A DNA stretch of 64,000 bases, taken from the NCBI GenBank assembly GCA_017311185.1, contig JAESUZ010001525.1, forward strand, positions 482,464 through 546,463. The letters run 5' to 3'. The stretch comes from Proteles cristata cristata (taxonomy: Eukaryota > Chordata > Mammalia > Carnivora > Hyaenidae). How positions within the stretch are numbered: the stretch's first letter is position 1; every line of letters begins with the position of its first letter. A program made the position numbers and the translations under genes. Positions 1-10,955 of the stretch are shown piece after piece. The notes under the pieces were generated by a model, which saw only the letters and a list, made by a program, of their open reading frames with translations, had not been told where the DNA came from and made no database searches.

Positions 1-249
1 CGCATGTGATAAGTAGCAAAAGTCTAAAATTTCTACATGTGGGAGGCTATTCTGGCTATGGTTGTCCCCTGATCGAAGAGACACTGGCTTTTTTCCCCCG
101 TAAGGCCAGTTGTCTGGCCACCACCATGGCAACTTCCATTTTGTGAGGTTGATCCTGTCAGGAGGCTCTAGAATCCTTTGTGGGACACCTATTTCAGTTA
201 CTATAAGCCTGTCCTTTGTGCTAAAGAAGAAATGAGACTCTTTGAAATA
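1..249. other. Unique sequence, no feature seen
   Basis: No repeat family, open frame or RNA gene is recognised before the first SINE. Confidence 0.5.
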
Positions 250-267
250 CAGACCTCTTCTGCCTTT

Positions 268-476
268 TTTTTTTTTAAATGTGTTTATTTTGAGAATGAC
301 AGAGACAGTGCATATGTGTGGGGAAGGGCACAGAGAGAGGGAGACAGAGAATCCCAAGCAGGCTCCACACTGCAGCACAGAGCCCAAAATGTACCTCCAT
401 TCATGAAACCACGAGATCATGACCTGAGCCTAAACCAAGAATCGGACATTAAATCACGTGAGCCACCCAGGCACTC
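268..476 (-). repeat. CAN-SINE, old type
   Basis: The element begins with a poly-T run and ends in the SINE head GAGCCACCCAGGCACTCC, so it lies on the minus strand. Imperfect 18-bp TSDs (16 of 18 matching) lie at 250-267 and 477-494. The divergence fits an old insertion. The reading frame across it is fortuitous. Confidence 0.93.
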
Positions 477-547
477 CAGATCTATTCTGCCTTTATAATG
501 CCAGCCACAACACATATTTTAAGGTAGTATTTAAGATTGTGAGCCAT

Positions 548-700
548 GGAGAACTGCCTTGGTTCAAATTCCGGTTCCACTACATCTGAACTGTGTTCCC
601 CAAGTGAATTAGTTTGGTTAAACTCTCTAAATTTCCTGACTTCCAGTAGCAGTTGATTTAAGGTTGTTGTGAGAATTTAAAGGAGCCAGTGCATGTGAAT
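548..700 (+). repeat. MIR fragment
   Basis: It matches the MIR order in the sense direction: GGTTCAAATTCCGG, then a TTTCCTGACTTC-like block, then GGTTGTTGTGAGAATTTAAA. MIR is a mammal-wide tRNA-derived SINE spread by L2. The copy is strongly diverged. Confidence 0.6.
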
Positions 701-2422
701 GGCTTAAGGCTCTTCCTGCCATGTAGTAAAAAATTCCAAAATGTTAGCTATTATAATATAGTTGGGCAGTGATATTATTCTGCCATCCATTAATCCTTTC
801 ACTAACCTTTATCAAACACTTTGTAAGTGCCATGCTCTATGCCTGTCTAGGAAAATAAGGATAAATTACACAAACTGTCCCCATCAAGAACCATTGAGTT
901 GAGACTTAGAGACAAATAGACAAACAAATAAAGCCAAAGTGTCAACAAGGTTATTTCCTCCTCCGTCTGCCCCTGGCTAGGGGGACTTTATCTAGGGACA
1001 GGATTTCAAGGGATGATTGTGAACAGAGCAGGAAATTAGTGGAAGACAACTCAAAGGCGAGGGTGCAGGTGGGGTTGTCCTAGTGTCTGAGTCTCTAAAG
1101 ATCAAGAGTTAAAGGTCATTGGAAGGCACAGTTCACTCCCAGGCCTCCAGGTGTGAGGTGTGGGAGAAGTTCTCAGGAAACACCCCATATACTGCGTCCT
1201 CAGAAGAAAGCCAGGGCTTGATTATGGCATGGAGTAGAAGGAAAGGTCTGTGAACAAATATGAATGAAGAGGAGTTTTTATTTCTACCATGTGCTTGGAA
1301 TTTCATAGAGTCCTAAATAAAAGGCTGCAGAGAAGGGTGCTGTGGGAGATTGTGTCAGGAGAAAGAAAGCCCAGCCATTTATGGGCATGAAAACGTCAGA
1401 CTGCAAAGATGGCTGACAGTGCTTATAATTCAGACAGTGACCAGGGCTGACAGAGATGTAACATGTGGTAGGATTAATGCCTATAAATTTTCACACAGAT
1501 CTCTCTACTTAAGATTTTGAGTTTCATTTTTTCATGGATGCATTGTATTTTCTAAACTGTACATGGGAGTGAAACTGATAAGGTCAAGACCAAGGCCCTT
1601 AGAAAATAGAGCAAATTCTATCATCTGCTGAAAAGGCAAATTTTTTTGTTCAACTTACCCATGTGAGAACGAAGAACATATTTTTATATTATTGAAGGGA
1701 ACACTTACAAACTTAAAGAAATCTACTTGCTGATTCACACAGTGGTGTTGGAACATTGACAGATATTCAGATTGTCTATACTATCCTTAGATTAAAATGG
1801 CTTATTTTCCACCATGAACTCAACATGTAACTCATTTCAAAATGCTTCCTCAAAACTGATAATTTTGTTTTATCAAGTAAAATGTTAGTGATTTTTTGAT
1901 ATCACTATCTACTAATGTACGTGCCCTTAAAGCCACGTTAAATGTAAAGAACTATTCCATTGATGGCTGCACTTATACAATGGACCAAATGGTATTATAT
2001 GAACGCTTTGTCAGCTTGCCATTGTTTATTTTAGAATTGTGTAAATGGTGGAATAGCAGGAAGAATGCAGTACCAACAAATCAAATAAATGCAGTTGTCA
2101 GAACCACTCCAAGTAGTCAAGCCAAGGGATCATTGTTCAACTTTTGCCACAGGCATCAGGCTATGCAACAGTATGAAACGAGAGATAAATTTTCAAATTC
2201 ACAAGTGAGTTATTGAAAATTTTTGGAATGGAAGCTTTCAATATATCATAAATAAATTTGAGTTCCTGCTCTCTGAAAAAAAATTAATTCCCAAAGCCAG
2301 AATGCAAGGCAGGTTTGGTCACCCTAGACCATGTACACTGGAAGTCATTAAGATTTTTTTTTAAAATCTCCAAGTATGACATTTCCATTTCTGAGATACA
2401 TCACAAGTATAAAGATTAATTT
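701..2422. other. Mostly unique sequence
   Basis: The stretch 820-980 resembles the head of an ancient mammalian repeat whose copies read 'tgccaggcactgttctaggc'. The remainder shows nothing I can name. The longest frame (1896-2216, 106 codons) has no recognisable motif and AT-rich, low-complexity composition, so it is not called. Confidence 0.4.
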
Positions 2423-2434
2423 AAATAAGTCACT

Positions 2435-2666
2435 TCTGGGGCACCTGGGTGGCTTGATTGGTTAAGCATCCGATTTCAGCTCAGGTCATGATCTCATGGA
2501 TGGTGGGTTTGAGCCCCACATCAGGCTCTGTGCTGACAGTTGAGAGCCTAGAGCCTGCTTCATATTCTGTGTCTCCCTCTCTCTCTCTCTGCCCCTTCTC
2601 CACTCACACTCTGTCTCGCTATCTCTTAAAAATAAATAAACCTTAAAAAAAATTTTTAATAATAAA
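2435..2666 (+). repeat. CAN-SINE, middle type
   Basis: A full-length head-to-tail element with GGGGCACCTGGGTGGCTT at its start, a CT-rich zone and an A-rich tail. Perfect 12-bp TSDs AAATAAGTCACT lie at 2423-2434 and 2667-2678. Confidence 0.97.
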
Positions 2667-2678
2667 AAATAAGTCACT

Positions 2679-3130
2679 CCTTAGGACTGATGTTGTGGGG
2701 AAATGGTAGACCATGGTTAAGATTGTAGACAGTCATCAGTAAATACATGACATACTCATATGAGCATTTTTTATTAAAAAGGAGACCAAGTGTCAAAGGC
2801 ACAGCCACTTGATACAAGAGAATTTAATAAAAGTATTGGTAGTGGTGCTCCGGCTATGAGAAGGCAGATTTTTAATATCTCTAGAATAAATAGTCACACA
2901 TTTAGAAATTAGATTCGATTAGAAATTTGATTATAAACTCATCGAAAAGTGATCAGGTTCTGGGGTAATACATTCAACTCACAGGATAATGATTTATTAA
3001 CTAAAAAATTATGCAGCGAGTTGTTTATCTACTAAAGTTAATATTATTATTCATCTGAGTGGGAGATCTCCTTCCCACTCTAGAGAGCACATCAAGATCA
3101 GGAGGTAAGCTGGTATTCTACAATTAAAAG
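2679..3130. other. Unique AT-rich sequence
   Basis: No repeat or gene is recognised. The stretch from about 3130 to 3165 is a GA-rich simple sequence that leads into the next SINE target. Confidence 0.4.
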
Positions 3131-3182
3131 TAAAAAGAGAGAGGGGGGAGAGGGAGAGAGACAGAGAAACCTCATTTTTAAA

Positions 3183-3402
3183 CTTTTTTTAAAATATTTT
3201 ATTTATTTCTGACACAGAGAGAGAGAGACAGCATGAGCAGGAGAGGGTCAGAGAGAGAGGGAGACACAGAATCTGAAACAGGTTCCAGGCTCTGAGCTAG
3301 CTGTCAGAACAGAGCCCGATGTGGGACTCGAGCCCACGAACCATGAGATCATGACCTGAGCCGAAGTCGGACGCTTAACTAACTGAGCTACCCAGGCACC
3401 CC
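3183..3402 (-). repeat. CAN-SINE, middle type
   Basis: A minus-strand element ending in CTACCCAGGCACCCC. Perfect 19-bp TSDs, GAGAAACCTCATTTTTAAA, lie at 3164-3182 and 3403-3421. Confidence 0.97.
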
Positions 3403-4209
3403 GAGAAACCTCATTTTTAAAATGAAAGCGAAACACCCCATTTTATTTTAAATATTAAGCTCCAATATCCTCCTACTATTTCTGAGAAGATAACTTGGCA
3501 CCAGTTATTAGAACAAGCGTAGCAACAACTTGAAAGAATGAAAAAGAAGGTTTCTGGTTCCACTTGTAAGGGGCTTAGAAATTACCACTCCATCCTCACA
3601 ACAATGAAAAGTTGAGCACGGAAGTCAGCATCTCTTAGCACCTGGGGGAAACTTGCCCCAAGACTAAAGAGACACACAGGTGAATATAGAGAATCATGGC
3701 TTGGCAGAGTGAAAACTCCTGAGGAGAAACCAACACAGCAACTGCTTCATCCCGCAACAGTAGAATGAACATATTGCTCAGGCGTAAATCAATCAGCTAG
3801 ATAAAATGAATATGTATAGACTCCTTCATCCAGCAACAGCAGAATGCACATTTTGCCCATGCTCACACAGAGCATTCGCTATGATAGACCACAATCTGAG
3901 CGAAATAAAACAAACCTTCACAAATATAAAAGAAGAGAAATCATAAGATGTCTGTTCTTATGCTGTAATGGAATGACGTTAGACACCAGTAACAGAAAGA
4001 TAACTGGAAAATCACAGAATAGATGGAGATTAAACAACACACTTCTAAATAATACATGGGTCAGAGAAGAAATTTCCAGAGAAATTTTAAAATATTTTGA
4101 GCAAATGGAAATTAAAATACAATTTAACAAAATTTGTAGAACTCAACGAAAAACAGTATTGAGTGAGAAATTTATAGCATCAAATGCATTCATTTGAAAA
4201 GAATGACCT

Positions 4210-4403
4210 GGAGCACCTGGGTGCCTCAGTTGGTTAAGTGCCTGAGTTTTGATTTCAGCTCACATCATGAGCTCACAGTTTCTGGGACTGAGCCACAGGG
4301 TGGAGCCCGCTTGAGATTCTCTGCTCCTCCCCTGCTTGTGTGCTCCCTGCCCCTCTCACTCACACACACAAAATAAATAAATATTTTTTTAAAAAAATTA
4401 AAA
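4210..4403 (+). repeat. CAN-SINE, old type, inside LINE-1
   Basis: TSDs AAAAGAATGACCT lie at 4197-4209 and 4404-4416. The body is of the old type, with a CTTGAGATTCTCTGC-like block in place of the later CAGATTCTGTGTCTCCC. Confidence 0.95.
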
Positions 4404-5000
4404 AAAAGAATGACCTAAAATCACCAATTTAAATTACTTTAGGATAGTAGAAAAAGAAGAGCAAATTAAACCTAAGAAAACAGAAAAAAAAAAGGAAAAA
4501 TAGAATTACAACGGATGTCTATTAAAGATAGGAAATCAGTAGAAAACAATTAAATAAAACCTGGTTCTTTGCAAGAGTAAATGCAGTAAGCCTTTAGCCA
4601 GACTAGGAAAAAAAAGAGACAAGACACAATTACTAATAACAGAAGGAAAGAGGAGACATCTTAAAGATCCTAGGAGTATAACAAGAATAATAAAAGAAGA
4701 CTACAAACTCCACTATTCCCATAAATTTGATACCTAGATTAAATGGAACAATTCCCTAAAGAGCACAATATGTCAAAACTCAGACCAGAAAAACATAGAT
4801 GATCTGAATAGGCCTATGTCTATTTTAAAAACTGAGTAATTAATAACCTTCCAAAACAGAAAGCACCAGGCCACATGAGTTCCTTGGGGAATTCTACCAA
4901 CATTAAAGGAAGAAATTATTCCAATTATGTATGACTTCTTACAGTGTGTAGAAGCAGAGGAAACATTGCCTAACTCATTCCATGACAGCAGCATTATTCT

Positions 5001-5224
5001 TTAAAAAAAAAAAAAATTTTTTTTAAACATTTTTTCATTTTTGAGGTGGGGGGGGAGGAGGGAGCAGGGAAGGAGCAGAGAGGGAGGGAGACACAGAAAC
5101 TGAAGCAGGCTCCAGGCTCTGAGCTCTAAGCACAGAACCTGATGCAGGACTCGAACTCACTGACCATGGATCTTGACCTAAGCCGAACTTGGATGCTTAA
5201 CCAACTGAGCCACCCAGGCACCCC
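5001..5224 (-). repeat. CAN-SINE, middle type, inside LINE-1
   Basis: A minus-strand element from the A/T-rich tail to the head CCACCCAGGCACCCC. The 17-bp TSDs at 4984-5000 and 5225-5241 match at 15 of 17 positions. The LINE-1 reading resumes directly after the second copy. Confidence 0.93.
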
Positions 5225-5590
5225 GACACCAGCATTATCCTAATACTAACACAAGACAGAGATATTACAAGAAAAGAAATCTAGAGACCAACATCTCTAA
5301 TGAACATAGAAGCAAAAGCTCTCAACAGAATTTTGGCAAATCAAGCTCAACAATGTATAAAAATAACTAGAAACCATAACCAAGATCTGCAAGGTCGGTT
5401 TAACATATAAATTTGAATTACTGTAATCATAACAACTGACTAAAAAGGAAAAAAATCACATGATCATATCAATAGATGCCAAAGAATGATTTGACAAAAT
5501 CCAGCATTCATTCATGATAAAATATATTAGCGATTTAGGAATAGAGAATTTCTCCACTTCATTAGAGCTATCTATAAAACATCTACAGCT

Positions 5591-5812
5591 GGGGCACCTG
5601 GGTGGCTTAGTCGGTTAAGCGTCCGACTTTCGCTTAGGTCATGATCTCGCGGTTCGTGGGTTCGAGCCCCGCGTCGGGCTCTGTGCTGACTGCCAGCTCA
5701 GAGCCTGAAGCCTGCTTCAGTCTGTGACTCCCTCTCTCTCTGACCCTCCCCTGCTCACGCTGTCTCTCTCTCTCTCCTCGAAATAAATAAAACATTAAAA
5801 ATAAATAAATAA
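5591..5812 (+). repeat. CAN-SINE, late type, inside LINE-1
   Basis: It carries the late markers CTTAGGTCATGATCTCGCGG and CAGTCTGTGACTCCC. Perfect 17-bp TSDs ATAAAACATCTACAGCT lie at 5574-5590 and 5813-5829. Removing it restores LINE-1 continuity. Confidence 0.97.
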
Positions 5813-6468
5813 ATAAAACATCTACAGCTGATGTCATACTTAATGCTGAAAAAATCAAAACGTTCTGACTAAGATCAAGTACAAGGCAAGATTGTCCCTT
5901 CTAACCACTCCTTTTCAACACTATAGAGGAAGCTCTTGCTAATGTAATAAAGCAAGAAAAGGAAGTAGAAGGTATACAGATTTGGAAAGGAGATCCCAAA
6001 CTGTCTTTTTTGCAAATGACATGATTGTCTATACAGAAAATCTGAAAGAATCAACAGTAATAACAGTAATCTCCTGGAACTAGTAAGTGAACATAGCTAG
6101 GTACAAGATACAGTGTTAATATACGAGTCAATGGCTTCCTTGTATACCAAAAGTAAACAAAATTCAAAATTAGAAACACTATACACATTACATGAGTTCT
6201 CCAGAGCATGAAATTCTTTTGTATAAATATAACAAAATATGTATAAGAGCAATATGAGGAAACTTATAAAACCAGAGAAATAAAATGAAAGAAGAACTAA
6301 ATAAATAGAAAAATATTATGCATCCATGGATATGAACACTTAATATTTTTAAAATGTCACATTCTTGCTAACTGGATCTGCAGATTTGGTGTAATCCCAA
6401 TCAGGTCTCAGCAACAAACTGCTTCTAAAGTTTAACAAAGGTTATAGTTAGCCTAAGTATATATATTG

Positions 6469-7119
6469 AGGCGCCCCTCAGTGCCGTCTCTTAATTTCAG
6501 TTTTGCTTTCTTTATATTGGCTTATTCTCAGGTTGTCCATCCCTTTGGGATGATAAAATGTATAGCATTGTCTCCAGCTTTGTAGTCTGCTGGCAGAGTA
6601 ACCCCAGTGGAAGTGAGCTTCCCTTAAATCTCCATAAGAGGTCCTGGGATGACATTGGCCTGCCTTGATCACATGCCCTCCCCACAGCTAGTCATGGAGC
6701 CTGGGTAGCTACAGTGCTCAGGTAGGCTACACCTGGATCATTTCCTCTTCTAGGAGTAGGGGATAGAGTCGGCATGAACTGAACCACATGGACCCAGAGT
6801 GGAGAAGCGGTAGTCTTCAAAACTATAATGTGGGCACTCTTAGTTTAAGAAAACGGAATGGACGTTGGATTAGCATAATATATAGGCTAGCTGTACACAT
6901 TCTTATATTTTTCTCTCTGTCTTTTTGTAACAAAGAAAAAATATAATAGTGTTTTGATATGATATTGGTAGCAAGGTTAGACATCTTACCATTTCCTGAT
7001 ATGATCCCAGACCAGATGCTTATAATATCTTTATTTGTCCATTACCCTAAAACCTAGGAAGAAACTTAAAGCAGGAATCTTATATTCAAAATTCAACTTC
7101 AAATACCATTGTAAAGTAA
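6469..7119 (+). repeat. Unidentified two-copy sequence, copy A
   Basis: About 650 bp, matching 26722-27610 once a SINE is removed from the second copy. I judge the identity at roughly 94-95% by eye. It starts with 'aggcgcccct', which is the head of a minus-strand CAN-SINE, although no other SINE sequence is present here. It shows no long open frame, no terminal poly-A and no LTR-like ends. The strand is arbitrary. It could be a low-copy interspersed repeat I do not know, or a local duplication. Confidence 0.9.
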
Positions 7120-7361
7120 TTTGAAAGGACAAAGAGACTCCACAGACATTCTGGCCATAGAGGATTTACTTTTAACCTCTATACTTTATTGATCAAATTT
7201 GAAATTGAAACGTAGGAAGAGATGAGGCACTAACTTAAATGACCATTTAGCTGAAAATGGCTGGTAGCTGCTCTTTTGAGGACAGCAAGCTCAGACATCT
7301 GACCAGAAAGGATTTTCTAGGGCCAGAGAATAATATGAGTCCATTTACTTCCTTAGAGAGA
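7120..7361. other. Unique sequence, no feature seen
   Basis: AT-rich sequence between copy A and a LINE-1 3' end. I could not align it with a continuation of the LINE-1 that ends at 6468. Confidence 0.4.
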
Positions 7362-7472
7362 GGGAAAAATGGATGATGGGCATGGAGGAGGGCGCTTGTT
7401 GGGATGAGCACTGGATGTTATATGGAAACCAACTTGACAATAAACTGTATTTTAAAAGAAGAAGAAGAAGAC
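7362..7472 (+). mobile_element. LINE-1 3' UTR end, plus strand
   Basis: It carries the feline-type LINE-1 3' end: GGGCATGGAGGAGGGC, GGGATGAGCACTGGATGTTA and CAACTTGACAATAAACT, followed by a GAA-repeat tail. Only about the last 110 bp were inserted. Confidence 0.9.
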
Positions 7473-7544
7473 CTTACAATATGCAGTCTTGGTCTTACTA
7501 TTGTTAGCCACCCTCAGCAAAGCAGACTGGAGGTTTAGGGACTC

Positions 7545-7645
7545 CCTGCAAGGAGGAGTACTATGGGTATATGGTAGTACTCAGGTCACATTAGACCTGC
7601 ACATGATACACAGAGCACCTTACCCTGAATGTCCCTTTCTCAACA
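7545..7645 (+). repeat. Unclassified repeat piece, copy 1
   Basis: The block GGTAGTACTCAGGTCACAT followed by 'cagagcaccttaccctgaatgtcc' in two parts is echoed at 10372-10465. The two share about 70% of positions in the same order. The family is not recognised. Confidence 0.55.
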
Positions 7646-7799
7646 GTGCTTCTCTTTGTGTTGGTGCCATGTGGTGGCCAATCATTTATAATTTTTGCAT
7701 TGGAACTTGAGGGGACTCAAATTCCTATCTTCCGTAAGACGAATTGATCTCTGTTCCCATTTTGACTGGGATGGGATCATTCCTGCATTAGATGTGTAT

Positions 7800-8340
7800 T
7801 TCTGGTGTACCTTTTATTAGACAAGTGTTAGAGATAGAGTAATGAATAACAAAGAAGCTGTCCCTTCTAGTATAGGGTGCCTGGGTGGCTCAGTCAGTTA
7901 AGCGTCCAGCTTCCGCTCAAGTCATGATCTCACAGTTTGTGGGCTTGAGCCCTATTAGGCTCTGTGCTGCTAGCTAGCTCAGAGCCTGGAGCCTGTCTTC
8001 GGTTTCTGTGTCTCCTTCTCCTTCTGTCCCTCTCCTGCTCATGCTGTCTCTCTCTCTCAAAAGTAAATAGAACATAAAAAATGTTTTAAAAAAAAGAAAG
8101 TAAAAGATCATGGTAAGTATGCATACAAGTAAATAGAAAAACTGTGATTAATTCTATGAAGAAAAGAATGAGGAAGCTAAACCAGACAGTAACAGGGAGA
8201 TCTGGGAAGGCTAAATAAGAAAGGTCTTTGAAAAGAGGTGGTATTTAAGCCAGTATCTGAGGGATGAGCAGAAAAACTATATGATAAAAGTAGCAAAAAA
8301 ACATTCCCTATAGTGAGGTCAGCAAGGGGTCACAGGCTCT
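7800..8340 (+). repeat. Ancient mammalian repeat, fragments around a SINE
   Basis: 'agagatagagtaatgaataac' (in two blocks) precedes the SINE. After it come blocks such as GGTGGTATTTAAGCCAGTAT and CTGAGGGATGAGCAG. These correspond to the common mammalian repeat that reads 'gaggtgacatttgagcagagacctgaagga'. I cannot give a secure family name. Confidence 0.5.
7875..8100 (+). repeat. CAN-SINE, middle type
   Basis: The head GGGTGCCTGGGTGGCTCAGT is followed by an intact body with a GGTTTCTGTGTCTCC zone and an A-rich tail. No convincing TSD was found. Confidence 0.94.
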
Positions 8341-9031
8341 GAGATTTCAGCAAGCTATGCTATTTTGGAATAGCTTGGTCAATGTGTTGGGAGGGAAGTT
8401 TTGAATAAGGGGCCATGCTTTTTTTCTCTCTCTCTTTTTACAGTAGAGGATACAAATATGAAAGAAACTAATCTAAAATGAGTTGGATATTGCTTTGCTT
8501 CTATAATTCCATTTAGGCAAAAAAGATTACTGCTAATTCAACAAATCAAATATTTCTATGACAGAGCAAAATATATTAGTTTTGAAAAGGCTGCCAAGAC
8601 CTTGACCATGTGTGGTCACTTGAAGCTAATATGCATTCAGTCTACTTGTTTTGGGAAATATTCTTCTGACAAACTCAATAGCCTGTTGCTGCATAATAAG
8701 TTGAATTAGCCTGTAGTTATTGGCCTGAGTGAGCAGACCATAGCTAATCTTCCATTCCTTACCATACAGAAAAAATCCAGGGTGGGACGTTTCTGTACTG
8801 CTTTGGCTAAGTCTTTTCCTAATTGTGTACAATAATAATGCTTGTTAATCACTTCTCAAGATGTGTAAGGACCCCAAAGAACATTCCCATGTAAAAAGGA
8901 GCAAATTTAGATGTCTTTGTCTATAAAATGTTAATTTGGAAAAATAATTACATCACATTTACCTCCTTCTGTTTTAAGATGTAGGAGTCCAATTTAAACT
9001 AAGAGGTGGTGTTCTGCATAGCAAAGGAAAC

Positions 9032-9760
9032 CATCAATAAAAATAAGAGGCATTCAATGGAATGAGAAAAGATGTTTGTAAATGACATGGTGGATAAAGA
9101 GTTAGTATCCAAAATCTATAAAGAACTTTCCAAACTCAGCTCCCAGAAAACAAATAATCCAGTGAAGAAATGGGTGGAATACATGAATAGATACTTTTCC
9201 AAAGAAGACATACAGATGGCAAATAGATACATGAAAAGATTCTCATCATCACACACCATCAGAGAAATACAAATAAAAACCATGATGTGCCACCTTGCAC
9301 CGGTCAGAATGGCTAAAATTAACATCTCAGGAATCAACAAATATTGGTGATGATGTGCAGAAAGGGGAACTCTTCTGCACTGTTGGCAGGAATGCAAACC
9401 GGTGCAGCCACTCTGGAAAAAAGTGTAGAGGTTCCTCAAGAAAGTAAAAATAGAACGACCCTACAACCCAGCAATTGCACTACTGGGAATTTATCCAAAG
9501 GATACAGGAGTGCTGATTTGAAGGGGCACATGCACCACAGTGTTTATAGAAGTGCTGTCATCAATAGCCAAATTATGAAAAAAGCCCAAAAATCTATCGA
9601 CTGATGAATGGATAAAGATGTGGTCTGTGTGTGTGTGTGTGTGCGCGCACGCGCACACACACACACTTGAATACTACTCAATGACGAAAAAGAATGAAAT
9701 CTTGCCATTTGCAGCAATGTGGATAGAACTGTAGGGTATTATGCTAAACAAAATTAACTC
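9032..9760 (+). pseudogene. LINE-1 ORF2 C-terminal remnant
   Basis: Decoded pieces read [20 protein letters not shown] and [20 protein letters not shown], which match the LINE-1 ORF2 region after the reverse transcriptase. The cysteine-rich region and the 'gcaatgtggatagaact' block follow in other frames. Frameshifts and stops make it non-functional. The parent protein is an endonuclease/reverse transcriptase. Confidence 0.9.
9626..9667. repeat. Alternating purine-pyrimidine tract, self-complementary
   Basis: A TG run passes through GCGCGCACGCGC into a CA run, with strict purine/pyrimidine alternation for about 40 bp. The tract can fold on itself and is a candidate Z-DNA former. Confidence 0.9.
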
Positions 9761-10371
9761 AGTCAGAGGTAGAAAAATACATGATTTAATTCCTTTGTGA
9801 AATTTAAGAAACAAAACAGATGAACATAGAGGAAGAGAAGGAAAACTAAGATAAAAACAGGGAGGCAATCATAAGAGATACTTAAATACAGAGAGCAAAC
9901 TGGGGGCTGCTGGAGAGGGTAGGGGTGGATTAAATGGGTGACAGACATTAAGCAGGACATTTTTCAGGATGAGCATGGAGTGTCATATATGAGATGAATC
10001 ACTGGGTTCTACTTTTGAAGCCAAGACTACACTGTATGTTAAGTAACTTGAAAATAAATTAATAAAAAATTTAAAAATAAAGTGCTCTTCCCATTCTAAA
10101 GAAAGAAACAAAACTAAGAGGTGGTAACCCAATTCAAATAAATCATGTCTATTTTGTTTGATTTGGTTTTTACTGGTATGTAGGGCCAAACAGTGAAAAG
10201 GAGAAGAACAGAAAATAGTCTTATGTAGGATAGATCCAACAGCTTGAACATTATCCATTTCCTCTCTTACTTTCTATCTAAATATAGGCTTGATTCTTCT
10301 TGCTGATTTGGGGTTTGTCCCGCAGTGATTTCTTTAATGAAGCCCATAAAAATTTCCTGGGCATCTACATA

Positions 10372-10465
10372 TGTAAACACTGTGGATGTAGGGTAGTACT
10401 CAGGTCACATCAGCGCTATGTTAGGGTACATAGAACTCCATGCCCTGTATGTCCTTTTATAAAGG
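10372..10465 (+). repeat. Unclassified repeat piece, copy 2
   Basis: The block GGTAGTACTCAGGTCACATC followed by CATGCCCTGTATGTCC matches the piece at 7545-7645. The family is unknown. Confidence 0.5.
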
Positions 10466-10529
10466 ATAAAGATAGAATTTAAATTAAAAATAAATTTATA
10501 TGAAATCCAATTTAAAATAGTAATAAATT

Positions 10530-10940
10530 TTTTAAAACGAAGCAGTGCAGGATAAAGTAATGTTCAATGGCTGGGGGGTGGGAATGGTTTACTTAAATAG
10601 GGTGGCCAGGGGAGTCTTCTCTGAAGGAGTGATCGTTGAATTGAGAGCCTGAGGAGTAAGTGGAAGTAGCCATCCAGAGCTCTGGGGCAGGGAACTTGGA
10701 GGAAGAAGGCTCAGCAAATATAAAGACTGTAACATGGCAGATAATACATATGTAAGCGGCAGAGACCAGGCTGATAGGAGTTGGAGCAAAGACATCTCTA
10801 AGGGAAGTATGCAGATGTGGAATAGACAAGGATCTAGTCTCCAAGGCCTGGTGGTCCATGGTAAGGAGGGAGGCTTTTATTTTAGCCGAAAGTCACCAAA
10901 AAATTTTAAGCAGAAACTGAAAGGATCAAGTTTAATTTTT
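10530..10940 (+). repeat. Ancient mammalian repeat fragment
   Basis: The order 'ggataaagtaatgttcaatgg', 'ggggagtcttctctgaagg' and 'gcctggtggtccatggtaag' matches the middle of the same ancient repeat seen at 7800-8340 and 36060-36960. Family name uncertain. Confidence 0.5.
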
Positions 10941-10955
10941 AAAACTGTCTCTCCA

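Larger units (their letters stand above)
3720..6468 (+). mobile_element. Old LINE-1 fragment (ORF2 region), plus strand
   Basis: The sequence follows LINE-1 ORF2 in order. First come the 'tagaccacaatctg' and 'attaaacaacacacttctaa' blocks after the endonuclease domain. The 'attaataaccttcc' and 'ctaactcattccatgacagc' blocks follow, then the reverse transcriptase 'tcaatagatgcc' and 'gcaaatgacatgattgtcta' blocks; the latter encodes the FADDM-type active site, read here as FANDM. Frames are broken throughout, so it is inactive. Three SINEs interrupt it (4210-4403, 5001-5224, 5591-5812). It stops abruptly at 6468, where the unidentified 650-bp sequence begins. About 3720-3860 contains a partly duplicated block. 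Confidence 0.88.
9011..10110 (+). mobile_element. 5'-truncated LINE-1 with intact TSDs
   Basis: It contains the ORF2 C-terminal region, the 3' UTR and an A-rich tail. Perfect 15-bp TSDs AAACTAAGAGGTGGT lie at 8996-9010 and 10111-10125, so this is a complete record of one truncated retrotransposition. The 3' UTR has the older carnivoran form (ATGAATCACTGGGTTCTAC near the end). A TG/CG/CA simple repeat has grown inside it at 9626-9667. Confidence 0.95.

Noticed and set aside
1896..2216. A 106-codon frame in unique DNA
   Set aside because: Same reasons; there is no recognisable motif.
5591..5670. tRNA-like sequence with A and B boxes
   Set aside because: These are the tRNA-Lys-derived heads of CAN-SINEs, seen in every full-length copy, not tRNA genes.
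6469..7119. Copy A as an LTR or processed pseudogene
   Set aside because: No TG...CA ends, no target duplication, no poly-A and no coding match.
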